Positions 50,546-62,300 of a stretch of 64,000 bases of DNA are shown in pieces. The translations under genes were made by a program, and so were the position numbers. This DNA comes from Trogon surrucura (lineage: Eukaryota > Chordata > Aves > Trogoniformes > Trogonidae): positions 18,205,487-18,269,486 of the forward strand of contig CM036622.1 in NCBI GenBank assembly GCA_020746105.1, read 5' to 3'. The stretch's first letter is position 1, and the number at the start of each line of letters is the position of its first letter. Under the pieces are notes generated by a model that saw only the letters and a program-made list of their open reading frames with translations, was not told the origin of the DNA and did no database searches.

Positions 50546-53500
50546 TAGTCACAGTCTCACTGCACAGGTTCTTCTTTAATGAGTTGAGGTCCTGGTCTGT
50601 GTAGTAGCTCCTGACATTGAAGGTCTCAAATATCTGACCACCAGTTTTAAATGAAAACTATTACATAGAAAAAAACATTAAAAGCATAATTGGATATAAG
50701 AGATCAAAAGGATTTGTAAAAAAAGCATGTAAATAATTTTATTTGTATTTTACTATGCATTTAGATAACACTTCATGAGGAATGTACAGAAAAACAGCAC
50801 ATGTATGTCTGTAAATGTTTTGAGAAGCGATTTCGTTTCAGATGTGCAAGAGATGCATTCTTGAGGTAGCAGTCTCACAGATTCATTGCACCTATTCCAT
50901 TGGATACTGTGATGCAGTAGGTTATTCTTAATGATACAGTCATTATGTTGAAGGGTTGACAATAAGGTAATGAAATGAACTCGAATTCCACAATTATCTT
51001 TTTCTGACTGGAATTTTTGATTTGAAATCTTTGAAAGAATACGTTCATGACCATAGGAAATTCAACAGTGCCTGTATTTTCTCATGACAAGCAAACTGTA
51101 CCTGATATTTTTTACACTAATGATGCCAGCAGTTTCTAGAACAGAGGTGTGCAGGCTGTTGAATTTTATAGTAGTTTCCATTTAAATATATGAAAACAAG
51201 AGGCCATCTCTTGTGCATTTTATCCTTATTTCTGTGGGCATTTCCACTGAAGAATACCTTTTTGGTACTTCTGGGTGAATAAAACCATAACTACTGTTCA
51301 CACAAACAGAAAACCAAGCATCTTTGGAGAGGAGACATAACCTAATAGCACTTTCCATACATGCAAGAAAGAAATAGAACTACATTTGTAGGAACAAAAT
51401 ACCTTCCTGATTTTGTGCAGCACACAAACTAACATTCTTCATCAGAACTGATGTTCTGATTACTGTAAAATAATTACTTGAAATATTTAGGAAAACAGTG
51501 TCCAAATTAATTCCAATTACTTTTTTTTGTGGTAACGCTCAGTGTTTATAGCAGTAGCTTAAATCACCTGCATATGGCTAATTGCCTATAACAGTGTTTG
51601 TTATTGTGGTGCCTCTTACCGCTCTGATGTCTTGTTTTTCAAATGTGAAGACGCGCACATGACTTCATGTGCGGGAGGAAATCTCCTCTGAACTGAACAG
51701 AATTGCTTCTGTGAGTAAAACCTGTGGTGTAACTAAGTGTTTGCAGGATCACAGTATGTAGCAAATAACTCTGGGAAATCTGTAATAAAAGCAGTGGAAC
51801 CACAAATGCCTGTCTCTGCTGGCAAGAAATGTTAAATTTTAGCTCTCACATGACTTGGATGAAACAACATATCGATTCATTAGGAGTGGCTGGACTGAAA
51901 TGGAGGCTGGGTGTTAGTTTTTGTTGGCGGAAGTTTAGGTAGGGGTTGTGTTTTGTTTGAGGTTGTTGTGGGTTAGCCGCTGATTTTTGCTGGATTCTTT
52001 ATCCATATATCTGTCAGAGGCCCTTTAATGTGCGAGATAGCCATGTTTTTGCATGTTTTTCATGTATTTGATTTTAAATCTAAATAAATCAAATAAATGA
52101 AGATTCACTGAATGGGCCAAATTTCCTGCTAGGTAGGTTGGCCCACTTAACAACTGTAAATCACACCGGCAGAGAATTTGGCTTTACCTTCTTGAGATAT
52201 GTGCTCCAATGTCTTCAGGGCCAAAGTCAACTTCAGGTATTACCGTGAAGAATTATAAAATTAAGTGGAACATAAGTGAGTACAAAGGCCCCAATTCTGG
52301 AAACACCTGAGGTTAGAAAAGCATGTGATCTCATGGTTAACAATAAATCTGTTATGTATGTGTTTGGAGCTGAGCCAGCTATAGCAAAATAGATCCACAA
52401 TTACTTGCCTGCGTACCCATCATAGTGGAGTCTAAAATGGGTTATGCTTGCCTTCAGAACACAAAATCCTGCCTGTCTACAGAGCCAGCAAAAAAACAGG
52501 GGAGGGGAAAGTAGAGGGGTGGAAGGCTTGTACAACTTTGTTGCTTCCTAAAGGATGGTTGAATTTGGGCTCAACTTTGATTCCACAAGCAGTTAATGCC
52601 TTTGAGTCAGTTTGCCCTCCTCCTGACTGTATTCAGTCTGAAATAAAACAAAGCAAAGCATGTTTTTCTTCCCCCAAATGAAAGTCAAATGGAAAGAAAT
52701 GCTTTTGTGGGTTCTTAGGGAAAGGAAAAACAGTGAAATGGAAAGTCTTGCTTTGCATCAGTCGTGAAAACAGAGATGGAGAGACAGTGGCCTTCATCGG
52801 CAGCTGAGTGGTTACATGCCACTCGCAGTGTGGGAACTTCAGCTGAGAACTTTGTCAGGCATGAAATTGCCACACATCTTCTCTGCTGGTACTGAACAGT
52901 GTGGTTGGGGGAGGCTGTTCCCAGCCTTTGCTTTTGATGCTGCTCCCCCTTCATGAGATATTTAAGTGCTTATTGGGTCCCAGACTGAAACCCAAATATC
53001 CTTTTTCCCTGTGAATGATGGTATCATTCGCTCTTTGGCTCACTGTATGTTTAGGGTTTTGTTGTTGTTGTTGTTTTTCTTCCCTATTTTACTGAATATG
53101 TTTACAGACTGATAGGACAGAGAAAAGTGTGACCTCAAATATATGTGGTACAGGGCTCTAGCTGGCCCTAGAGTCTTTTTCTGTGTAGTAGGAGACACGG
53201 GTTTCCTCCTGAGGCAAAGAGAATTACAGCGAGGTCTTCCACATCCTCATTTCTGGACTTCAAGCAGAAGTCACCAACACCAAATTTATATTGCTGTTAA
53301 CAAATATTAAACAAGTCGTTCTGCTTTACATTTCAGTGGTTTATAATTGCTGAACTGTTGGTTATTTTCCATGGGCGCTGCTTTGCCATTAACAGATACA
53401 AATTTATTATAAACTTTTATAGAAATGTGTCCTGTATTGATGGTAAAAGTTGTGTTCCATGGCAAAGTCTTCCAAATGAAGTCTAATCTGTCAGAGTATC

Positions 53501-54345
53501 AGTAATGCTTTTTTAAAAAAAAATATCTGGGAAAGAACATTTTAGAAGAAGTTCTTTTCAGTGAAGCAGAGACCAAGACATATCAGTGACTTGAGAAATA
53601 AAATTATTTTCCTTATTCCCCTGAAGTCTTATATTCAGCCATAAATGCAGTCTTCTGCCATCTTTTACCAGGGTTTTGTGATACTATTAAGTCTGCATTT
53701 TTAATCTTAAGCTCTGTGAAGTAAAGACAGACACCGATTTTATGTCTAGTTGCTTAATGCAACAAGTTGTAGCTGCCTGAATTCCCTCTTCATCATGTCT
53801 ATCAAATGACAGTGCAATGCTGTCATATCTATGAGAGGTCAAGTTAAGATTAACATTAATCTTGAAAAGAGCTAGGAGATGCACACAAATCTCAAAGGTT
53901 CTTTTTATATAAACTAGAATTTTAGAGTGTATGTGCATGGGCATGGGTGCACAGGTGAGCACAGTTGTGTGTGCATGCATGTAAAAAAATGACCTGCATT
54001 TTTTTTGAGGAATCTTTTCCATTTGTATTAAAACAAACCTTGTTTCGCAGCTAAAAATGAAAAAAAAAATTAAACAAACCTAATTAATTTAACCAAAGAA
54101 ATTACTTGTGCTGATGTCCTAAAATCCTTATTATAATAGCACTTATGCTGGCAGCGCAGAGCAGTGACCAGAGAAGGACAGGGCTTAGCAAACGACCCAT
54201 GCTTTTCAGGAGAACTCTAAACGTGTTTGTTGAACCGCAGCGACAGAAAGAACCTCTCCAGGAATATCAGGCAAACATTCTTCAAGAGCACTGGATCTCT
54301 TACTAGTATACATGTGCAAAAATAGCTGTGTACGTTATTATATTT
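50546..54345. other. RBMS3: Intronic sequence upstream of the 59-bp exon, nothing recognised
   Basis: AT-rich sequence with a (TTG)n run at 53058-53075 and short homopolymers. No exon or mobile element was recognised before the acceptor region. Confidence 0.5.
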
Positions 54346-54382
54346 TAATAACGTGTATTTTTGGTTTCTCTTTTCTCCGCAG
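54346..54382 (+). promoter_or_regulatory. RBMS3: Splice acceptor of the 59-bp exon
   Basis: A TAATAAC branch-point-like motif lies about 32 bp upstream of the exon. It is followed by a pyrimidine tract (TTTCTCTTTTCTCCG) ending in CAG. The first exon base, G, completes the Pro codon begun in the previous exon. Confidence 0.88.
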
Positions 54383-54441
54383 GTATGGGAAAATTGTATC
54401 CACTAAGGCAATTCTTGACAAAAACACAAATCAGTGCAAAG
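54383..54441 (+). CDS. RBMS3: RBMS3 coding exon: middle of RRM1
   Basis: This short 59-bp exon adds the third base of a Pro codon, then YGKIVSTKAILDKNTNQCK, then the first base of a Gly codon. It continues RRM1: helix 1 ends at the YGK turn, and IVSTKAILDK forms the second strand. The RNP1 motif expected next (GYGFVDF in the family) is not in the window and must lie in the next exon. The DKNTNQCK stretch agrees with RBMS3 in my memory; RBMS1 has TTNKCK. The phases fit exactly with the upstream exon (2+1) and leave a phase-1 junction. A GTATGT donor follows. Confidence 0.95.
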
Positions 54442-54447
54442 GTATGT
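54442..54447 (+). promoter_or_regulatory. RBMS3: Splice donor (GTATGT)
   Basis: GTATGT follows directly after AAAG. It is a slightly weaker donor than GTAAGT but common in vertebrates. The phase-1 break leaves a Gly codon to be completed by the next exon. Confidence 0.9.
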
Positions 54448-55089
54448 GCAAAACATCCACTCTGTGAGTTCATTGTCTGTCTGAATGATTGACTGGTGGC
54501 TTGACTGCCAAGGCTTTGGCTCCAACTGTGCAATCAACATAATGTACGGTGTATTACAAACGTATCTAATAATGCTAAAGCTTTGAATTGTGTTTCCAGT
54601 AACATTGCTCATTAATTTTTTTCATTAACAAACAAAATGAAAATCACAAATCAGAACAAGTATCAAATTGCTTCGGCAGAAAAGTAAATTACCTTCTAAC
54701 CACATAGTACTGTCTGATTTGAATGATATCATCAGTGATGCAAATTGATTTCCTATATAAAAATGAGAAACCTTTGGGAAAAGTTTGCCAAGCAAAAACC
54801 GGTATAATTTTTTCTATTTTTGTGAAATCTTGGACTACGCTATTGGAAGAAGAAAATATTCTTTGTGACGCAAATAGATGCACAAGTTGCAATAGCAAGA
54901 CATAAAAATGATTCCTCCTCTAGTTTTATGTTTTTAATTCTTTTGCTAATGTATGAAAATATTTTTTAATGAATTATAGCATGTTTCATGTGTATGTATA
55001 GCTGTATTTGCCTAGATAAATAGAGTAATGTACCTAGTAGTATCTCAGGACTAGAATTGTTATTTATTTACTAGTTTGAAGAGCCATCG

Positions 55090-55600
55090 TAGAGTCACAG
55101 GATCATTTCAGTTGGCAAAGACCTTTAAGATCACAGAGTCCAAGCGTTAACCTAGTAATGCCAAGTCCACCACTAAACCGTGTCTCCAAGCACCACACCT
55201 ACATGTCTTTTAAATACTTCCAGAGCTGGTGGCTTAACCACTTCCCTGGACAGCCTGTTCCAGTGCTTGACAGCCCTTTTGGCGATGCAGTTTTTCCTAA
55301 CACCCAACCTAGAGCACTGCGGTTGTGCAAGTCATCCTACCATGTTTCCATAATGGCATCTATGTCATTGTTTTCTTGCTGCACAGTGACCTCCAGCTCC
55401 TCCTGTTTGTTGCCCATGCGGTGTGCATTGCTGTAAATGCACTGCAGATGGGTTACTGATCCTGCCGCCTTTTTGGGGGTGAAGTTCTGACCCTTACATG
55501 ACCTTTCCTGGGTACTTCCATGGTTTCTGACACATTAATCCTTGCATGTTTGTTGCCTCATGGATCTCCATCTTCTGCCTCCACTGAGAGTCTGTGGAGG
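55090..55600 (-). mobile_element. CR1 LINE with a large internal deletion
   Basis: The left part (55090 to about 55313) is CR1 3' UTR and tail-proximal sequence: GTTGGCAAAGACCTTTAAGA, CCACCACTAAACCGTGTCTC, GACAGCCTGTTCCAGTGCTT. It is followed directly by antisense ORF2 endonuclease coding sequence near 55330-55440. That part reads CIYSNAHRMGNKQEELEVTV and then QQENNDIDAIMETW, matching the family's start-of-endonuclease block. The whole reverse-transcriptase region is absent. A stop follows the METW block. Confidence 0.75.
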
Positions 55601-56880
55601 AGAATCTGTGCTTTGAAATTATACTGTAGCTTTAGGCTACTAATGTACAGAATCCTTTTGGAGTAGTAAGATCTATTAAAGTGGATTCTTCTGATAAGAA
55701 GCACATTCTGGATGGCATTTCTGTATGAATTAGTAAAAGAAAAAAGATGATAGTACAGGAATATCTCACAACTGGCCAGATAGGGTGTAAAGAGAAGCAG
55801 CAGAGAGAGACATTTGGGGAAATTAGGAGATGGGCCAAAATTCTGTCAGCTGTACTGATGGTGATCTTGCAGTTTGTAAAAGCGTGTGCCTTTATTATTG
55901 CCTGCCACAAGAGCATTCATTAGCCACTGAAGAGAAAACTTCACCAACATGATTGGTCTCAGGCCATCATTAGAAGTGATACTGCGATGTGTTTGCTGGA
56001 CATGCATTTTTCATTCCTTGGAGCACTGTTCCCACAGGCTTCTGATAACATCGCTCTGTTTGTGTTTCTTTGAGTTTGCAATTTCAAAGTTGGGAAGAGA
56101 TGGGCATGCCTGCCTCTGGCTGCTCAACGGTCAAGAGATTCGAGCTTTGGAGGCAAGGAGCAATGTTGGGAGCTGGATAGAGAGGGGGGCTTGCAGCAGG
56201 ATGGGATTACAAAGGGACCGAGTGGATCAAATGGGTTCTCAACTGGTTTAACAAGGAGGATGAATGTTGTGGTGGGATGGGAACGGCTTTGGGTAGGAGC
56301 ACTTGCAGATAGAGCTCTGGGGCTTAGACCTGGGAGACCTGGAGGAGCCTGAAATGCTGATGTGAGGGATGAGAAATAGGAAATCTGTGATGAGGTAGGT
56401 TGGGATTTCTCTGGGGCCACTCTCCACTCTCTTACACTCCAACTAAGACCTTCCTTTGGGGATGGGGACATGTAGGCCTTTGACCCTCTTCCCACTACCA
56501 TACAAGACTGAGGTGTTCTCTGTTCTCTCATGTGTCGCCTCCATCTTTTTTTCATCTGAAATCTGTCCATCTGAAGTGGCAACACAAATCAAGCAGATGG
56601 AGTTAGATTTGAACTGGGTCATATGTTGAATAATAAGATGAAAACTGTGGAAGAGAGAAATGTGTTTGTCTCTGCTGATCTTGGTTATCCGAGACCACTG
56701 TGTTGTCAGTGTAGATGCTTCAGCTGGCTGCTTAAAGGTTGGTAGAAAGAGTCTGGGGTAAGTATACTGAATGATTGTTTCATTTTTAAATGCATCTTTT
56801 GCTGGTAACCACTCCACAAATGTGCTACTGTGTCATCACTTCCTTCTGTTCCTGTTGCTAGCAGTAAGCAAGGAAAGGAA

Positions 56881-57195
56881 TCATAGAATCATAGAATGTC
56901 TGAGGTTGGAGGGGACCTTAGAGATCATCTAATCCAACCTCCCTGCCATGGGCAGGGATGCCCTTAACTAGAGTGGGTTGCTCAAGGCCTCATCCAACCT
57001 GGCCTTGATCATCTCCAGGGAGGAGGCATCCACAACCTCTCTGGGCAATCTATTCCAGAGTTTTGCCACCCTCATGCTGAAGAATTTCTTTCTAAGATCC
57101 AGTCTAAACCTGTTCTCCTTCGATTAAAATCCATTTCCCGTTGTCCTATCAGTGGACACTCTTGTAAAAAGTCCCTCTTCAGCCGTCCTGTAGGT
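56881..57195 (-). mobile_element. CR1 LINE 3' fragment (315 bp)
   Basis: Tail TCATAGAATCATAGAATGTC, then GGTTGGAGGGGACCTTAGAG, CCTCCCTGCCATGGGCAGGG, GAAGAATTTCTTTCTAAGAT and GGACACTCTTGTAAAAAGTC. It is related to the 35672 element but has a different stretch after the CATGGGCAGGG block. 5'-truncated near the C-terminal end of ORF2. Confidence 0.95.
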
Positions 57196-57660
57196 ATGGA
57201 TGCTTGTGAAACACAAAATGTGAAAAGATTGTAAAGGATACAAATGGTAGAATTGTGATAAAGAAAAACATCTGGGTTTGATGTTCTTTATATTGTACTT
57301 AGCTTTGAGATTATTGTAGTTGGAGCCAATAACAGTGAGTTGGAATTTTGTAAAAGGTTGCTTTCACACTCTTGTAGTATACTGTAGGGCAGAGATATTT
57401 ATTAGTACTTTCAAAGATGGATCTTTATGACATAAGTGGTGCCATTAAAAGATCGTAAACATAATTGGATTTATTAACAGTATGCTTTGTGGCATAAATA
57501 GAGTAGACGTTTCCCTGCTCTAAATGCTGGCTACAATTTCCTTCCTCTTCAGCAAGGCTGTCAAAAAATAAAAGAAGCTTCCCAGGAATCTGAAATGGAA
57601 GAAACCTAAAGAGGTCAGGACCTGCCTTGGGGCGGGATCAGCTCTAACCCACTGCTGAGG

Positions 57661-57917
57661 GGTGTTTCTGTAACCTTTGCTCAAAGGACTCCAGCGGTGG
57701 AGATTCCTCGAGCTCCTCAGGCAGTCTGTGATTGTGTTTCCTATCCTCAGTATAATGAAGTGCTTCCTAATATCTAACCTTGATGCAATTTAAACCTATT
57801 GCTTCTTTTCTTATCCCCAGTGGACACGCAGAACAATTTACTCCTTTCCTCTTTGCAGCAAACATGCATATTTGAAGACTGCTATTTGTCTGCCTTATCT
57901 TTTCCTTAGACTAAACA
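57661..57917 (-). mobile_element. Ancient CR1/L3-like LINE remnant
   Basis: The order CAGCGGTGGAGATTCCTCGA, AAGTGCTTCCTAATATCTAA, ATTTAAACCTATTGCTTCTT, CCAGTGGACACGCAGAACAA and GACTAAACA matches the antisense 3' region of old amniote CR1 families. It has no preserved tail and is highly diverged, so it is older than its neighbour at 56881. Confidence 0.65.
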
Positions 57918-58119
57918 CTGGTCCTTTCACTTTTCCCTTAAAGGCAATTTGGTTTAGGTTTCTGATTATATTGCACTTTGCTGGTCACTCTAATTAGCTC
58001 ACTTCTTACATGAAGACCTTAGAGCTGGGCACAGGGTATCAGGCAGCCTGAATGTTGCCATTTTACATTGTGTGGAGAGGTTATGTCATTTGTCTTCTCT
58101 GTGATCACATGACTCTCCT

Positions 58120-58687
58120 TGTCATGGCTTAACCCCAGCCGGCAGCTCGGCCCCGTCCAGCTGCTCGCTCACTTCCCACCCCGATGGGTTGGTGGGGAGA
58201 ATTGGAAGGGTAAAAAGGAAAACTCAAGGGTTGTGATAGAGACAGTTTAACAAGCAGAACAAAAGCTGCACACATAAGCAAAGCAAACCAAGGAACTCGT
58301 TGACCTCTTCCCATGAGCAGGCAAGTGTTCAGCCATCCCCAGGACAGCAGGGCTTCATCACGTGTAACAGTGACTTGAGAATGCAAACACAATCACTTGG
58401 AACGTCCCCCCTTCCTTCTTCTTTCCCCCAGCTTTATACTCTGAGCATGATGCCATAAGGTCTGGGATATCCCTTTGGTCAGCTGGGGTGAGCTGTCCTG
58501 GCTGTGTCGCCTCCCAGCTTCTTGTGCACCCCTGGCCTCCTCACTGGTGGGATGGGGTGAAGGCACTGCTCAGCAGTAACTAAAACATCCCTCTGTTATC
58601 AGCACTGTTTTCTGCACAAATCCAAAACATAAACCCCACACTGGTACTATGAAGAAAGTTAACTCTATCCCAGCCAAAACTAGCACA
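58120..58687 (-). mobile_element. Solo LTR of an avian ERVL-type endogenous retrovirus
   Basis: Edges TGTCATGGCTTAACCCCAGC (left) and CCAGCCAAAACTAGCACA (right), with the internal TTATCAGCACTGTTTTCTGC block, match a very common avian LTR. On the minus strand it runs TGT to ACA, with a TATAAAG box (antisense 58432-58438) placed as in an LTR promoter. Flanking pentamers CTCCT and TTCCT differ by one base, consistent with an old 5-bp target duplication. No gag, pol or env sequence adjoins it, so it is a solo LTR left by recombination. Confidence 0.88.
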
Positions 58688-59340
58688 TTCCTCTTAGTGG
58701 ATATATCCATGTAAATATGTGTGTATTTAAAATATGGATATATTTCTGAGACACAGAGTGTTGCATGAGAACAACAGTGCTGATTTATGCTAAGAGATTC
58801 TCTGCAGCCCCTGGTTCTGTTATTCTTTTCTCCAGTGCTGCTGCTAGCCAGGCATTCCTTATTGTGTGCTCTGCTCTGTGCTGTTGATTATTCCCTCCTA
58901 AGGCTAGTACTTTTCATTTGTCTGTATTGAATTTTATCCTGTTTTTTTTTTTTTCCCAGCTACTCCTTAATTTGCTAAGATTGTTCTCAAATCTTAAGTC
59001 TCCGGAGTGCTTGCAGCACTTACCTCTTTAGTATCCTCTTCACAGTTAATAAATGATTTCTCTAATCCACTGGACAAGATAATTTGGAAAAGACTGAATA
59101 ACAACAGACCTCGGGAAGACTTCTGAGGAAACCATTTCACTGTACCAAAAGTGCAACACTGAGCTATTGAGAACTTATTATTTAAATTGGATCTTCTAAT
59201 CAATTTGGCACCTGCATCACAAGAGTTTTAGCTAGATCATATTTCTCCCATCTGTGCAAATTATGAGAGACAACTAAGGTTTAACTAAAATACACAGTAT
59301 TTACCTGTCCATAAGACTAGTTGCCTGCTTCTAGATGGAG

Positions 59341-59736
59341 TCATAGATTAGAACAGTTTTGGTTGGAAGAGACCTCAAGATCGAGTCCAACCTTTGTCCC
59401 AGCCCCATCACCACCACTAAACCATGTCCCTCAGCACAACATCTACCCGTCTCTTAAACACCTCCAGGGATGGCGATTCAACCACCTCTCTGGGCAGCCT
59501 GTTCCAATGGCTGACAACCCTTTCAGTAAAGAAATTCGTCTCAATATCCAACCTGAACCTCCCCTGGTGCAACTTAAGGCCATTTCCCCTTGTCCTATCA
59601 CTCTCCACTAGGGAGAACAGACCAACCTCCACCTCGCTACAACCTTCCTTTGGCGAGTTGTAGAGAGCGATAAGGTCTCCCCTCAGTCTCCTCCAGGCTA
59701 AAGAGCCCCAGATCCCTCAGCCATTCCTCATGTGAC
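59341..59736 (-). mobile_element. CR1 LINE 3' fragment (396 bp)
   Basis: TCATAGATTAGAACAGTTTT, TGGTTGGAAGAGACCTCAAG, ACCACTAAACCATGTCCCTC, TCTCTGGGCAGCCTGTTCCA and CCATTTCCCCTTGTCCTATC are CR1 landmarks read antisense. The minus frame 59417-59632 contains a decayed [20 protein letters not shown] block, typical of the end of CR1 ORF2. 5'-truncated. Confidence 0.95.
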
Positions 59737-60656
59737 ACATGATGTGACGTTATTTACTCTTGCTAAATTCATGCTGCATGATACTAATCACCTGTTACCT
59801 TTGAGGGTCAGTGAATAGGTTTGTATGACTATTTGCTCGTAAGATTTTTTCCAGTAGATGAAATTCTAATACACCGGGGCGTGCATCCATTCATTTTCTT
59901 GTTAACCAAGGTATAGAGTAGAGCTGAAAGTCGAAAATAGTTGATATAGTAAGGAAATTACTTCAAATACCCTGTATAAAAGCAGATCTGGTTAAAACAG
60001 GTTACTGCTTAGCAAGAAGTGTTAGGTTTCCTCTTGGAAAAATGAGGAAAACACCCTGCAATGGACTTTTAAGTAATTTTCCAATATTCCTCAGATTTTT
60101 AAAAAGATACCTACTACATTCCTTTCATGCTAAGGAATAGTGTTATCTGAAGATTTCTCCCTGGTATGAATTAAGCAGTCGGATCTAAAGTAATCATATA
60201 CGCTGCAAGGGAGTTCACTAGGGAAGCCTTTTGACGTAACCCCTCATTTTCAGATTGCTCTTTGTTGGTGGCATAACTGCTAAGCAAGGCAGAGGAGAGG
60301 CAACAATCACCCTGTAATAGAACAATATATAAAACAAAATAAGCACAGTCATGACAAAAAGGCCAGAAATCACGGAACAAAGCAGGGAACAAACACATGT
60401 GGAGAATAATGAAAAACAGACACATGATTCATTCAGATGTTCAAACACAAAACCCCTAATGAACAAGTTGGAGAGTTTTGGCTGCTTTTGCTTTTTCCCT
60501 TTCCCTCCCCTCTTTCCCTCTCCCTCTTGCGCATTTCCCTTCTGGATCCACTGTATTTGTTAATTTAAAAAGTAGGGGAAATGAAATAAAAGAAACCATT
60601 CAAGAGAAGCGTTAATCTGAAACGTGTAGACTCTTCTCTTTCCAGCCCTTGCGCCG

Positions 60657-60671
60657 CCCCCCCCCCCCCCC
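60657..60671 (+). repeat. Poly-C run (15 C)
   Basis: Fifteen consecutive C after GCGCCG. It is an unusually long C homopolymer for an AT-rich intron; its length may be affected by sequencing error. Confidence 0.85.
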
Positions 60672-62241
60672 ACTCCAGGCTGGCTTGCCTTTGATAGACC
60701 TACGTGCTTAGAGCCGAGGGAATGAGTAATGGTTGTTTCACAGTACAGTTTCCATACCTCATAGCAATGGAATACAGAACAGTTAATCTGCCAAATACAC
60801 AAGCCCATTTCTTAGAGTATGAATTACTGTCATCTGCATCTGCCCTTGCAGGCACTTTAATTGCATCCATGCAGATTTACTTCCTGGTTTAATCAGGAGC
60901 TCATATGATTTTTGAGCATTTTGCTAGGACCTTAGAAGATGAGCACAGGAGAATGACTAAAAGTCAAAAATCCCACCTGTAGGAATTTTTTAAAGTAAAT
61001 AAAACCTATGAATCACAGTAATGTGTAGGAGACAAACACTTCAACTGCATATTCTTCATTTTATGTATATTTTTTCAAACCACGCGTGACTTGATTTGTT
61101 GAATAGCAGTGTTTGTCTTATGAGAGAAATGTGCCTAACGTGATGAGGGGAACTATAGAGACTCTATTTATAATTTTAATATTTCAGTGTGACATTTTTC
61201 TTGCTGAGAAATGTTAGCAATGATCTATTCATTTTTCATACACAAAAACTGGGGATGCAGATATTCAATCATTAGGATTGTGTTGGGTTTATGGTTAAAA
61301 AATGCCACGAGGTCATCTGTATTAACCCACCATATATCACAAACAAATTTATTTCTCCAGTTGCCTTGCTGTTTTTAGACAAGGACTTAAAATTTGCCAT
61401 GACCTATTTTATAAATTGAGAGTTTATTTGTGTAACAACAGTGGGATAACTGGAGGTTTACTGTAAGTGTTGGAGATGATTGGAATGGCATGATGAAGTG
61501 GTGCTTCATATCTTCCAAAAGGAGTCTGTCCTGCCCTGTGTCAATGGTGCTACTCATCTGCTTAACTTCACGAGCATCCCCAAGTACCCCAACATATTGG
61601 AGCTTAATGACCTGGAGGCTTCTGCTCTGATGTTCTGATAAACAAAGTTTATAAGCCCGTAGTAGATATACATTGGTGTTTTTATCAGTCAGAATACCTT
61701 CATAACTTCAAATTTTAGAAAGTAATATTTTTAAACATGTTCTGTGAAGACTAAAGGTTATTTGTGATCGTATGAAATGATACATTCTCACTTCATATTT
61801 GTTAATTCTTAGTCATCTTATGCTTAAGATGACACATTTTGGTTGTGGTTAGCAATATGAAGCAAGTCTATGTAAAATATTAAGCTAGTGAAGAAAGAGC
61901 TAAGCTGCATAGAGAGCTATTTAGTTAATAAATTTTATTTATTGGGAATAAGCTCAAATTGCAATAACTGTGCTGTGTTATTTATGATTCTCAAAATTGC
62001 AGTTTTCAGAGAGAAAAAAAAAATCCAGCCAAGTAGGTCTGTGCCTGATCACAGACTGTAAACTGTTCACACTAGGAGGGCATGCACAGCGTGCTTCAAG
62101 GGGAAATGGATCTTGTAGAAAGTAAATAATTCGTAAACCAGACTTATTTAATTTCAAAACTCTAGACTTGGGTAACAAATAAATCAGTCCTATTTCCGAT
62201 GCTGGGGTACACAATAGATGTGGTGATTTTTTCTGCATTAG

Positions 62242-62300
62242 CTTTGTTTGTTTGTTTGCATTTCTTTTCTTGTGTGTGTGTGTGCGCCTTTTTTTTTTTT
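62242..62300 (+). repeat. (TTTG)n, (TG)n and poly-T compound repeat
   Basis: TTTGTTTGTTTGTTTG is followed within 15 bp by TGTGTGTGTGTGTGCGC and then twelve T. Confidence 0.85.

Larger units (their letters stand above)
25069..54382 (+). other. RBMS3: RBMS3 intron, complete, 29.3 kb
   Basis: The intron is bounded by GTAAGT and by a pyrimidine-rich CCGCAG acceptor. It interrupts RRM1 between the RNP2-bearing strand and the following helix region. It contains one sense CR1 (32462-33199), a large antisense CR1 with a decayed reverse transcriptase (35672-37900), older CR1-like relics (34679-35140 and possibly 50415-50545), a 67-bp hairpin-forming inverted repeat (42755-42821), and AT- and TG-rich simple repeats. 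No coding exon was seen inside it. Confidence 0.92.

Noticed and set aside
56124-56585. 153-aa minus-strand open frame
   Set aside because: Pro/Ser-rich composition with no recognisable motif and no splice evidence; long open frames of this size occur by chance in 64 kb.
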